Counted from the stretch's first letter, positions 1 through 7,291 are shown. The stretch is 9,402 nt of DNA from Acidimicrobiales bacterium (GCA_020631315.1 JAHDHM010000114.1:1-9402), one strand, 5' to 3'. Program-made: numbers and translations. Notes: generated by a model not told the origin, from the letters alone.

Positions 1-1
1 C

Positions 2-133
2 CTGCTCGACGCCGGCGAGGGTTGGCTGCGCGAGAAGTTCACCGAGATCGGCGTCATCCAGTACGAGAACTGGGTCGACACCGCCGAAGAGGTCGACTCC
101 TTCGCACTCACCCGCGAGCTCGAGAACAGCTGA
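2..133 (+). CDS. C-terminal 43 residues of an unrecognised protein (5' end outside window)
   Basis: The frame starting at base 2 is open to a TGA at 131-133 and has the G/C-ending codon pattern of the neighbouring real genes. The tail is soluble and acidic: it begins LLDAGEGWLREKFTEIG and ends FALTRELENS, with many Glu and Asp residues and no membrane segment. I do not recognise the family from this fragment and assign no function. In mycobacteria thyX lies just upstream of dapA, but this tail does not look like a ThyX C-terminus to me. The next gene begins 61 bases downstream behind its own promoter-like element, so this gene probably ends a separate transcript. Confidence 0.7.
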   Translation: MLDAGEGWLREKFTEIGVIQYENWVDTAEEVDSFALTRELENS

Positions 134-156
134 GCGAAAGACAGCTGAGAATCAGC
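126..156 (+). repeat. Short direct repeat and weak stem-loop at the end of the first gene
   Basis: The 9-mer ACAGCTGAG occurs at 126-134 and again at 141-149, and the first copy contains the TGA stop of the upstream gene. The second copy leads into a small stem-loop, GCTGA (144-148), loop GAA, TCAGC (152-156). It could be a weak terminator, but there is no T-run and the stem is only 5 bp, so chance is possible. Confidence 0.3.
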
Positions 157-180
157 GCAGGTCGACCGTCGTCGCCCTAC

Positions 181-194
181 TACCGTGTGCACCC
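181..194 (+). promoter_or_regulatory. Candidate -10 element (TACCGT) for a nearly leaderless transcript
   Basis: TACCGT at 181-186 fits the actinobacterial -10 pattern TANNNT. A start site about 7 bases further on would fall at 193-194, immediately before the ATG at 195. No clear -35 hexamer is visible and there is no Shine-Dalgarno sequence before 195. The same heptamer TACCGTG stands at exactly the same distance from the ftsK start, which strengthens the reading. It is inferred from sequence only. Confidence 0.45.
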
Positions 195-825
195 ATGGGA
201 GAGACGGACGACGGTCGACTGCTCGCGCTGCTGGGCCTCCGACTGAAGGGCTTCGCGGCTGCTGACGCGGTGGCCGAGGTGGTCGGGGCGCCGACCGACG
301 TGATCGCGGCCGCGCTCGACGGTGCGGTCGCCGACGGCCTGGTGCGGTTCAACGAGGCGCGATCGGTCTACCTGCTCGACCCGGCGACCGGCCGTCCCGA
401 AGGCGAACGGCTGCTGGCGGCGCAGATCGATGCCGCCGGCGTGCGTGACCAGGTGACCGCGGGTTACCAGTCGTTCCTCTCATTGAACGGTGTGATGCTT
501 CAGCTCCGACTGGCAGGTCATCGAGGGCAGCGATCCCCAGACGCTGAACGACCACACCGACGAGGACTACGACCAGGGTGTCATCGCTCGGCTCGTCGAC
601 CTCGATGGACAGCTTCGGCCGGTGCTCGCCGGTCTCGCCGGTGCGCTCGACCGCTTCGGCAGCTACGGTCCCCGCTTCGGTCAGGCACTCGACCTGCTCC
701 TCGGCGGCGATCTCGACTACTTCACCAAGCCGATCATGCCGAGCTACCACACCGTGTGGTTCGAGCTGCACGAGGACCTCCTCGCCAGCCTCGGTATCGA
801 CCGTGCCTCGGAAGGATCCACGTGA
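195..825 (+). pseudogene. Winged-helix (MarR-like) regulator-type gene broken by a frameshift
   Basis: The ATG at 195 opens a frame that encodes an N-terminal winged-helix-like region, roughly residues 5-60 (LLALLGLRLKGF, then VADGLVRF near the wing). Coherent protein continues to LSLNGVML near 497. After about 505 the sensible protein lies in the next frame: SDWQVIEG, LNDHTDEDYDQGV, LDRFGSYGPRFGQAL, SYHTVWFELHEDLL, ending RASEGST with TGA at 823-825. The intact product would be about 209 residues, like actinobacterial regulator proteins with an SDWQ centre and a VWFELHEDLL tail (recalled, not searched). The switch must lie after the frame-1 stop at 493-495, within about 496-510. No slippery run is present, so a small indel (a real mutation or a sequencing or assembly error) is likelier than programmed shifting. 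Its stop overlaps the dapA GTG, so the two genes were probably translationally coupled. Confidence 0.75.
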
Positions 826-1709
826 GTGCTCGTTTCGGTCGGGTCGTCCCGGCCATGGTCACACCGTTCGACGACAACGGAGATCTCGACGTCGACGCCG
901 GCGTCGCGCTCGCGAAGTGGTTGATCGACCAGGGCTGTGACGGCCTCGTCATCACCGGGACGACCGGTGAGTCGCCGACGCTGACCGACGAGGAGGACTG
1001 GGAGCTGTGGCGTGCGGTCTGCGAAGCCGTCACCGTGCCCGTCGTGATCGGCCCCACCACGAACGACACCCGGCACTCCGTTGCCCAGACGAAGATGGCG
1101 GCAGAGTGCGGCGCCGACGGCCTGCTCGTCGTGACGCCGTATTACAACCGGCCATCCCAGGCCGGCATCCGCGCTCACTTCGAGGCCGTCGCTGCAGCGA
1201 CCGATCTGCCGATCATCGTCTATGACATTCCCGGACGCACCGGCCGCAAGATCGAGAACGCCACGCTGATCTCGATGTTCGACGAGCTGCCGACCGTCGT
1301 CGCACTGAAGGACGCTGCCGGCAGCCCCGACGAGACCGCGAAGGTCATCGCGGCCACGAATGGCATCGACGTCTACAGCGGTGATGACTCGTTGACGCTG
1401 CCACTGATCGCGGTGGGCGCGTGCGGTGTGATCAGCGTGTGTGCACACTGGACAGCACCCGAGATGAACGCCATGTTCGACGCCGCCGAGCGAGGCGACC
1501 TGGCCGAAGCCCGACGTTGGAACACCGCCATGCTCGACAGCTACGACTTCGAGACGGGCGACCTCGCCCCGAACCCGGTGCCGACGAAGGCCATGCTCCG
1601 GACGCTCGGCCTCCCGGTGGGCGAACCTCGACTGCCGATGGGGCCGACGCCACCTGGTCTCGAGGACCGTGCCCGAGAGATCCACGCCGCCCTCGTGGCT
1701 GGCCGCTGA
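822..1709 (+). CDS. dapA: 4-hydroxy-tetrahydrodipicolinate synthase (DapA)
   Basis: DapA condenses pyruvate with L-aspartate semialdehyde through a Schiff base, the first committed step to diaminopimelate and lysine, in the cytoplasm. The 295-residue product is normal length for this (beta/alpha)8-barrel family. Visible motifs are GTTGES with Thr47 and Thr48, PYYNR with Tyr107 and Tyr108, YDIPGRT with catalytic Tyr134 and substrate-binding Arg139, and the Schiff-base Lys163 in ALKDAAG. GVISV follows at the end of the barrel. The GTG at 822 is chosen because it gives the family N-terminus (RVVPAMVTPF begins at residue 7), overlaps the upstream stop as GTGA, and follows a purine-rich GGAAGG at 810-815. 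The frame is also open far upstream, back to 195, but only because of the frameshift in the preceding gene. The next gene starts one base after the stop, so the two are probably co-transcribed. Confidence 0.97.
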   Translation: MSARFGRVVPAMVTPFDDNGDLDVDAGVALAKWLIDQGCDGLVITGTTGESPTLTDEEDWELWRAVCEAVTVPVVIGPTTNDTRHSVAQTKMAAECGADGLLVVTPYYNRPSQAGIRAHFEAVAAATDLPIIVYDIPGRTGRKIENATLISMFDELPTVVALKDAAGSPDETAKVIAATNGIDVYSGDDSLTLPLIAVGACGVISVCAHWTAPEMNAMFDAAERGDLAEARRWNTAMLDSYDFETGDLAPNPVPTKAMLRTLGLPVGEPRLPMGPTPPGLEDRAREIHAALVAGR

Positions 1710-1710
1710 G

Positions 1711-3372
1711 GTGCCGTCGCCGGTCACGATCACTCATCTGGGTGGGGTCGGAGAAGTCGGACGCAACTCGACGGCGATCGAGTGTGAGGGCCGCGTCATC
1801 GTCATCGACTACGGGCTCATGTTTCCGGACTCGTCGATGCCCGGCGTCGACGTCATCCTCCCCGATGATCGCTATCTGCGTGAGCACGCCGACTCGATCG
1901 ACGGGCTGATCATCACCCATGCCCACGAGGACCACGTGGGCGGTGTGCCCCACTTCCTGCGTGAGTTCGAGGCCGAGTTGTACGGCTCGGCGCTCACCAT
2001 GGGCATCGCCGGTCACAAGGTCGGTGAGGCCCGCCTCGACGAACGGACCTGGCTGCACTCGGTGCCGGACGGCGACACCGTGTCGATCGGCCCGTTCCGC
2101 GTCGAGTTCCTGCCGATCACCCATTCCGTGCCGGGCTCGAACTGCATCGTCGTGCACTCGCCGCAGGGCACGATCGTGCACACCGGCGACTTCAAGCTGG
2201 ATCCCGCCCCTGTCGACGGCCGCCTGACGGACCTCGACCGGTTGCGGGAGCTGTCCGAGGGCGACGGCATCCGAGTGCTCATGGCCGACAGCACCAACGC
2301 CGACCTGCCGGGCTCGTCGGCCAGCGAGACCGAGATCGGCGCCAACCTGCGAGAGCTGTTCCCGCAGTGGCGTGGCCGTCGAGTGATCGCCTCGTGTTTC
2401 GCCAGTCATGTGCACCGGGTGCAGCAGATCGCCGACATCGCCATCGCCGAGGGACGCACGCTGTTCCCGATGGGTCGTTCGATGCTGAACTACATGCGCA
2501 TCGCACGCGAGCTCGGGATGCTCACCATCCCCGAACGCTCCATCGACTCCATCGAGAACGTCGACGACTACGACGACGATGACGTGTGCGTGCTCTGCAC
2601 GGGCTCCCAGGGGGAGCCGATGGCGGCGCTCGCGTTGTTGGCGCGCGGCGACTCGCAGGACCTGAGCGTCGGTGCCGGCGACGTCGTGCTGCTGAGTTCA
2701 CATCCGATCCCCGGCAACGAGCGGTCGGTGTTCGCGGTCGTGAACGCCCTGGTGGCCCGAGGCGCCGAGGTGGTGCACTCCGGGCAGGTGCAGGTGCACA
2801 CGTCCGGACACGCCCGCCGTGACGAGCTGCGCGAGTTCCACGGCGTGGTGAAGCCCGAGTGGTTCGTGCCCATCGAGGGCGAGCTGCGGATGCTCGAGCG
2901 GCACGCAGAACTCGCCGTCGAAGAGGGCCTCCCGGCCGACCGGGCGATCGTGCCGTCGGGCGGTGCCCAGATCGTGCTCGACGACGACGGTGTCCGCCTC
3001 GCTCGTCGAATCCCTCACCGTTACCGCTACGTACACGGACGGGGAGCCGAGCTGGACGAGGACGTGCTCGATGAACGGCGCAAGATGAGCGAGGGCCTCG
3101 TCACGGCGGTCGTGACCGTCGACGCCGACTTCCGACAGATGGTCGCGCTGCCCACGGTCTCGTCGCGGGGCTGGGCCACCGACGAGGAGCTGGCGACCCT
3201 GCTGCCGCCGCTCGAGACGGAACTCGCCAAGGCCGTCGGCGCCGCATTGGGCGACAAGAAGGTCAGCGAGAAGACGATCGAGCGGGCGATGAAGCGCACG
3301 ACCGGTCGATTCGTGTCCGACCGGACACGGCGGCGTCCGCCGATCGTCGCGGTGGTGCAGATCGCCCGCTGA
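1711..3372 (+). CDS. rnj: Ribonuclease J (metallo-beta-lactamase/beta-CASP RNase)
   Basis: RNase J is a two-metal enzyme with 5'-3' exonuclease and endonuclease activity in rRNA maturation and mRNA decay. The 553-residue product has the full family layout. The metallo-beta-lactamase part carries HAHEDH (His70, His72, Asp74, His75), His138 in ITHSVPG and Asp160 in HTGDFKLD. The beta-CASP part shows DSTNADLPG, CFASHVHRVQQIA and CTGSQGEPMAAL. Motif C is HTSGHA with His367. The C-terminal domain ends with VSDRTRRRPPIVAVV. An oddity is that motif 4, normally PVHGE, reads PIEGE, so Glu389 replaces the usual metal-ligand His; the 22-residue spacing from His367 is the same as in Bacillus subtilis (His368 to His390). 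The start is taken as GTG 1711, one base past the dapA stop; an in-frame GTG at 1669 would add 14 residues overlapping dapA. No strong ribosome binding site decides between them. Confidence 0.95.
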   Translation: MPSPVTITHLGGVGEVGRNSTAIECEGRVIVIDYGLMFPDSSMPGVDVILPDDRYLREHADSIDGLIITHAHEDHVGGVPHFLREFEAELYGSALTMGIAGHKVGEARLDERTWLHSVPDGDTVSIGPFRVEFLPITHSVPGSNCIVVHSPQGTIVHTGDFKLDPAPVDGRLTDLDRLRELSEGDGIRVLMADSTNADLPGSSASETEIGANLRELFPQWRGRRVIASCFASHVHRVQQIADIAIAEGRTLFPMGRSMLNYMRIARELGMLTIPERSIDSIENVDDYDDDDVCVLCTGSQGEPMAALALLARGDSQDLSVGAGDVVLLSSHPIPGNERSVFAVVNALVARGAEVVHSGQVQVHTSGHARRDELREFHGVVKPEWFVPIEGELRMLERHAELAVEEGLPADRAIVPSGGAQIVLDDDGVRLARRIPHRYRYVHGRGAELDEDVLDERRKMSEGLVTAVVTVDADFRQMVALPTVSSRGWATDEELATLLPPLETELAKAVGAALGDKKVSEKTIERAMKRTTGRFVSDRTRRRPPIVAVVQIAR

Positions 3373-3408
3373 GCCGCAAGCTCACGTCAGGCGGTTGCAC
3401 TGCCGGGG

Positions 3409-3444
3409 CCACGGCGTCCCATCGTTTCGGTACCGTGGTTCGGC
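3409..3444 (+). promoter_or_regulatory. Candidate leaderless promoter of ftsK with flanking inverted repeat
   Basis: TACCGT at 3431-3436 matches TANNNT and lies 8 bases ahead of the GTG at 3445, so a transcript would begin almost at the start codon. The heptamer TACCGTG and its 14-base distance to the start codon repeat exactly those at 181. An inverted repeat CCACGG (3409-3414) and CCGTGG (3433-3438) overlaps it and could bind a regulator, but 6-bp arms 18 bases apart may be chance. There is no clear -35 hexamer at standard spacing and no Shine-Dalgarno sequence. The rest of the 72-base gap shows nothing else. Confidence 0.4.
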
Positions 3445-5886
3445 GTGGCCACCACGCGTCGATCCTCCACCACGAAGCGTCGTGCGCCGGCACGTTCGTC
3501 CTCGAGCAGCCGGCGTCGATCGACCTCGTCCGCGCGGCGGAGCAGTTCGTCGACCCGTCGAGCCCCGGCACGGCGCAGTACGAGCAGGACACCGGCGCGC
3601 CGGACGACGGCGTCGAGGCGGCCGGCACGGAGTCGCAAGCCCTCACCGACCGCCGCGCTGCTACGGCATCGGCGCCGCGACATCGTCGCGCTGGTCCTGT
3701 TCGCACTCGCGGCGCTGAGCCTGCTCGGCATCCTCGCCGACCGGGCCGGTCCCGTCGGCCGAGCCCTTCGTGACGGTATCGGTCTGGGCGTCGGCGTGTT
3801 TCGGTTCGCCGTGCCCTTCGTGCTCGCCTGGATGGCGTGGACCCTGCTGCGTTCGTCAGAGACGGAGCGCAGCGTGCGGACCGGGGTCGGCACCACCTGT
3901 CTGTTCGTCGCCGGCCTGGGGCTCGCGCACCTCGTCCGTGGGCCGTCCACCTTCGATGCGCCCTCGGCCGAGCTCCGCCGTGGTGGCGGCGTGCTGGGCG
4001 CCGGGATCGCAGAGTCGATCGAGTCCTTGGTCGCAGTGCCGGGCGCCTGGATCGTCTGCCTCCTGCTCGCCTTCTTCGGCGTGCTCGTGCTGTTCGACCT
4101 GACGCTCGGCATGGTGGCCGACATGGTCGCGGACCTGGCCCTGCGCGCCGCCGACGTCGTCGGCGACTGGTACGCCACGCTGACGGCGCCGTCGGACCGG
4201 CGACGTGACGACCGCGAGACGGTCGTCGATCTCGCCGATGCTGCGCCGCCGGAGGTGATCGGTGACGAACCGGTCATCGACCTCGTCACGCCCGAACCTG
4301 AACCCGAGCCGATCGTCGAGGACGAGCCGCCCGCGCCGAAGGTCCAGGTTCCCGAGGCACCGGTGGACGACGGTGAGCAGCTCGCCATCGAGATGGTGGG
4401 GCCGAGCGAGACGAAGTGGACGCTGCCGAAGCCGTCGTCGCTGGCCCGCAGCGGCGCCCAGACCGTCGACGAGCGTGCCGTGCACGCGGGCGGTCGAGCG
4501 CTCGAGCAGGCGCTGGCCAGCCACGGTGTCGAGACCAAGGTCATCGGCATGACCGTCGGCCCGACGGTGACGCGCTACGAGCTGCAGCTCGCCCCGGGCG
4601 TGAAGGTCGCCAGGGTCACGAGCCTGAACAAGGACATCGCCTACGCGATGGCCACGCCGGACGTGCGGATCCTCGCCCCGATCCCGGGTCGTTCGGCGAT
4701 CGGTATCGAGGTGCCGAACGAACACCGCCACCTCGTCGCGCTCGGCGACATCCTGTCGAGCCAGGCGGCCCGCGACTCGTCGCATCCCCTCGAGGTCGCG
4801 CTCGGCCAGGACATCGCCGGTCGGCCGATCATGGCCAACCTGGCGACCATGCCGCACGTGCTCATCGCGGGTGCCACCGGTGCCGGAAAGTCGAGCTGCA
4901 TCAACAGCATCATCACGTCGCTGCTCATGCGCGCCACGCCCGACCAGGTGCGCATGATCCTCATCGATCCCAAGCGGGTCGAGATGGGTCAGTACGAGCG
5001 TCTGCCGCACCTGCTCACCCAGGTCGTGACCAACCCGAAGAAGGCGGCCAACGCGCTGGCGTGGGCGGTCAAGGAGATGGAGCTGCGCTACGACCTGTTG
5101 TCGGAGTGCGGGTTCCGCGACATCACCGGCTACAACGACGCCTACGACAACGGCCAGTTGGTCGCCCAGCCTGGTGAAGAGCGCACGTACGAGCGCATGC
5201 CGTTCATCGTCGTCGTGGTCGACGAGCTCAACGACCTGATGATGGTCGCTGCCCGTGACGTCGAAGAGTCCATCACCCGCCTGGCCCAGATGGCCCGCGC
5301 CGTCGGTATCCACCTCGTCATCGCCACGCAGCGTCCGTCGGTGAACGTCATCACCGGTGTCATCAAGGCCAACATCCCGTCGCGGATGGCCTTCGCCGTG
5401 TCGTCGCTGGCTGACAGCCGCGTCATCCTCGACCAGCCTGGTGCGGAACGGCTGGTCGGCAAGGGCGACATGTTGTTGCTCGGCGCGAACTCGAACGTGC
5501 CGCAGCGCATCCAGGGCTGCTGGGTCACCGAGCCCGAGGTGCAGAAGGTCGTCGGCGCATGGCGGCGCCAGGCACCCGAGGTTCGCTACGTCGAGGGTGT
5601 CGAAGGATCCGAGGATGCAGCGGCTGCCGGCGCAGCGCTGCCCGGTGGCACCACAGGCGACGAGGGTGACGACGACCTGCTGCTCCAGGCGATGCGTCTG
5701 GTGGTCGAGAGCCAGCTCGGTTCGACGTCGATGTTGCAGCGCAAGCTCAAGGTGGGCTTCGCACGGGCCGGCCGCCTCATGGACCTGCTCGAGCAGCGTG
5801 GTGTCGTCGGGCCGTCGATCGGTTCGAAGGCGCGCGACGTGCTCATGACGCCCGACGAGCTCGCCGCGGTCCTGCCACCTGAGTGA
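3445..5886 (+). CDS. ftsK: DNA translocase FtsK/SpoIIIE family
   Basis: FtsK is a septum-anchored hexameric ATPase that pumps chromosomal DNA during division. The 813-residue product has these parts in order: a basic Arg/Ser/Thr/Ala tail (about residues 4-68); a membrane region with hydrophobic segments near 80-97, 112-135, 148-164 and 200-220; an acidic, Pro-rich linker (about 250-325); and the motor. The motor carries the Walker A motif GATGAGKS (476-483, Lys482), the Walker B run VVVVDE (Asp593, Glu594), ATQRPSVNVITG, and the AERLVGKGDMLLL segment. The last 75 residues form the winged-helix gamma domain (STSMLQRKLKVGFARAGRLMDLLE), which in the family reads KOPS sites and contacts XerD. The GTG at 3445 is chosen because it keeps the basic tail and stands behind a promoter-like element. 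Walker B continues as DELNDLM where I expect DELADLM. The position after rnj agrees with actinobacterial synteny. Confidence 0.96.
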   Translation: MATTRRSSTTKRRAPARSSSSSRRRSTSSARRSSSSTRRAPARRSTSRTPARRTTASRRPARSRKPSPTAALLRHRRRDIVALVLFALAALSLLGILADRAGPVGRALRDGIGLGVGVFRFAVPFVLAWMAWTLLRSSETERSVRTGVGTTCLFVAGLGLAHLVRGPSTFDAPSAELRRGGGVLGAGIAESIESLVAVPGAWIVCLLLAFFGVLVLFDLTLGMVADMVADLALRAADVVGDWYATLTAPSDRRRDDRETVVDLADAAPPEVIGDEPVIDLVTPEPEPEPIVEDEPPAPKVQVPEAPVDDGEQLAIEMVGPSETKWTLPKPSSLARSGAQTVDERAVHAGGRALEQALASHGVETKVIGMTVGPTVTRYELQLAPGVKVARVTSLNKDIAYAMATPDVRILAPIPGRSAIGIEVPNEHRHLVALGDILSSQAARDSSHPLEVALGQDIAGRPIMANLATMPHVLIAGATGAGKSSCINSIITSLLMRATPDQVRMILIDPKRVEMGQYERLPHLLTQVVTNPKKAANALAWAVKEMELRYDLLSECGFRDITGYNDAYDNGQLVAQPGEERTYERMPFIVVVVDELNDLMMVAARDVEESITRLAQMARAVGIHLVIATQRPSVNVITGVIKANIPSRMAFAVSSLADSRVILDQPGAERLVGKGDMLLLGANSNVPQRIQGCWVTEPEVQKVVGAWRRQAPEVRYVEGVEGSEDAAAAGAALPGGTTGDEGDDDLLLQAMRLVVESQLGSTSMLQRKLKVGFARAGRLMDLLEQRGVVGPSIGSKARDVLMTPDELAAVLPPE

Positions 5887-5902
5887 CGGCCTGTCCGGTC
5901 GT

Positions 5903-5922
5903 GCTGAGGTTGTGACTTCAGC
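5903..5922 (+). terminator. Stem-loop after ftsK, probable terminator
   Basis: GCTGAGGT (5903-5910), loop TGTG, ACTTCAGC (5915-5922) form an 8-bp stem with one G-T wobble and a 4-base loop, starting 16 bases after the ftsK stop. There is no T-run, which is common for terminator-like hairpins in high-GC actinobacteria. Position and stem quality support a 3'-end role for the ftsK transcript. Confidence 0.55.
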
Positions 5923-5934
5923 CATACCGCTGAT

Positions 5935-5951
5935 CGTTCGAGACTCGAACG
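5935..5951. promoter_or_regulatory. Perfect 17-bp palindrome, candidate operator for the MFS gene
   Basis: CGTTCGAG (5935-5942), a central A, then CTCGAACG (5944-5951) is a perfect inverted repeat with 8-bp arms. It ends 3 bases before the -10-like CACACT (5955-5960), so it would fill the space between -35 and -10, the usual site for a repressor. As RNA it could also fold as a 6-bp stem with a 5-base loop, but a second hairpin so soon after 5903-5922 is less needed. The binding protein is unknown; a TetR- or MarR-type repressor is typical for exporters, and a TetR gene lies at 8563-9207. Confidence 0.6.
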
Positions 5952-5954
5952 AGG

Positions 5955-5967
5955 CACACTGGGCGTG
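5955..5967 (+). promoter_or_regulatory. Candidate -10 element of the MFS gene
   Basis: CACACT at 5955-5960 is a one-base variant of the actinobacterial -10 form TANNNT. It would start transcription near 5967, at the GTG/ATG start pair. No Shine-Dalgarno sequence precedes the start, which again suggests a leaderless message. TGATCG at 5931-5936 is a poor -35 at 18-base spacing. Confidence 0.35.
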
Positions 5968-7257
5968 ATGTCACTGGAGTCGGACAGATCGAAGCGGTCA
6001 CCAGACGACGCCGCATCGGACGCGCCGGCTCGCGAGGGCACAGCGCGTGATGTGCTGGCCATCCGTGACTTCCGGCGGCTGTTCATCGCCTCGTTCCTGT
6101 CGAACGCCGGCCGGTGGATGCAGCAGGTGGTGCTCGGCGTCTTCGCCTGGGAGCTGACCGCCAGTTCCACCTACCTCGGCCTCGTCATCTTCGCCCAGAT
6201 GTTCCCGATGCTGTTGCTCAGCATCGTCGGGGGCGGCCTCGCCGACACGGTCGACCGTCGTCGGCTGCTGCTCGGCACTCAGGCCTGGCAGGCGATCTGG
6301 GGCGTGGTGCTCGCCTGGCAGATCTGGGACGACGACATCGGCCGCACCTCGCTGCTCGTCCTCGTCTTCGTGATCGGTGTCGGTCAGGCGCTGTATGCGC
6401 CGGCGTTCACCGCGGTGCTCCCGAGTCTCGTGGGTCGCGAGAACCTGTCGGCGGCGATCAGCCTCAACTCCGCACAGGTCAACGGCAGTCGGGTCATCGG
6501 CCCGGCGATCGGTGCGTGGTTGGCGTCGCAGTACGGGTTCTCCGAGGTGTTGCTGATCAACGCGGCCACCTACCTGTTCGTGATCGGGGCGCTGCTCGTC
6601 GTCACGATCCCTGCGGTGAAGTCGAAGCCGGCGTCGATGGGGGATCGCTACTTCGGTGGATTCCGTATCGCGCGACGGTCTCGCCAGGTCGGTCTGCCGC
6701 TCGTGACCATGGCGACCTTTGCCGCCTTGTGCTTGCCGTTCATCGGCCAGATGCCGGCCCTGGCCGAACTGAACCTCGGCGTCGACCCGGACAGCACCAC
6801 CTACGGTCTGCTCTACGCCTGCTTCGGTGTCGGGGCCCTGGTGGGTGCGATCAGTGTCGGTACCGCGCTCGCCCAGGTGCCCAAGCCGCTCGTGGTGCGG
6901 GTCACCCTGGCGTTGTTCGCCGTCTCGCTCGCCGTCTTGTCGCTGTTGCGGACCGAGGAGCCCGCCTTCGTGGCGATCTTCTTCGTCGGCCTCTTCTACT
7001 TCACGATGCCCGTCGCGCTCTCGACGTTCCTACAACAACATCTCGCCGATGAGGTGCGCGGACGGGTCATGTCGCTGTGGACGCTCGCGTTCGGTGGGGT
7101 GATCTCGATCTCGAACTTCGCGATGGGTGCGATCGTCGACGCGACCTCGGTGACCACGGTGGTGTTCGGCGGCGCCATCGTCGCAGCGTTGCTCGCGGTC
7201 TTCGTCCGCCTCGAGCCGGGCGACGTCGTCGGCGAGGAACTCCTCGGCCGCGACTGA
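5968..7257 (+). CDS. MFS transporter, EntS-like (MFS_3) exporter family
   Basis: The product is 429 residues with about twelve hydrophobic segments, normal for a major facilitator superfamily permease in the cytoplasmic membrane. The N-terminus is a charged 30-residue cytoplasmic tail, followed by RDFRRLFIASFLSNAGRWMQ, a typical first helix of the EntS-like group. A motif A-like loop GGGLADTVDRRRL (88-100) follows helix 2, and FSEVLLINAATYL near the middle is also typical. Near the C-terminus RGRVMSLWTLAFGG matches the motif A-like turn of the second half. These transporters usually export small molecules (siderophores, drugs, macrolides) by proton antiport; the substrate cannot be told here. 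ATG 5968 is chosen over the adjacent in-frame GTG 5965, but either would serve. The gene has its own promoter-like region with a palindrome, and no partner gene in an operon. Confidence 0.9.
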   Translation: MSLESDRSKRSPDDAASDAPAREGTARDVLAIRDFRRLFIASFLSNAGRWMQQVVLGVFAWELTASSTYLGLVIFAQMFPMLLLSIVGGGLADTVDRRRLLLGTQAWQAIWGVVLAWQIWDDDIGRTSLLVLVFVIGVGQALYAPAFTAVLPSLVGRENLSAAISLNSAQVNGSRVIGPAIGAWLASQYGFSEVLLINAATYLFVIGALLVVTIPAVKSKPASMGDRYFGGFRIARRSRQVGLPLVTMATFAALCLPFIGQMPALAELNLGVDPDSTTYGLLYACFGVGALVGAISVGTALAQVPKPLVVRVTLALFAVSLAVLSLLRTEEPAFVAIFFVGLFYFTMPVALSTFLQQHLADEVRGRVMSLWTLAFGGVISISNFAMGAIVDATSVTTVVFGGAIVAALLAVFVRLEPGDVVGEELLGRD

Positions 7258-7266
7258 GCTGCACCT

Positions 7267-7283
7267 CTGCGACGAGGTCGCAG
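7267..7283 (+). terminator. Stem-loop after the MFS gene, probable terminator
   Basis: CTGCGAC (7267-7273), loop GAG, GTCGCAG (7277-7283) form a perfect 7-bp stem 9 bases after the MFS stop. No T-run follows. Its position directly behind the stop of a gene that faces a convergent neighbour makes a terminator role likely. Confidence 0.5.
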
Positions 7284-7291
7284 GAGACCTG

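Noticed and set aside
195..1709. A single 504-residue ORF that would be a DapA with a 209-residue N-terminal extension
   Set aside because: From about 505 to 820 this frame gives Arg/Pro-rich shadow protein, while frame 1 gives conserved-looking sequence ending in a GTGA overlap. DapA has full family length from GTG 822.
3856..5925. A 689-residue minus-strand ORF opposite ftsK, and a 387-residue one at 3387-4550
   Set aside because: Both are rich in Arg, His, Asp or Ser and Thr with no recognisable domain, and they lie antisense to a clear FtsK whose codon bias keeps the opposite frames free of stops.
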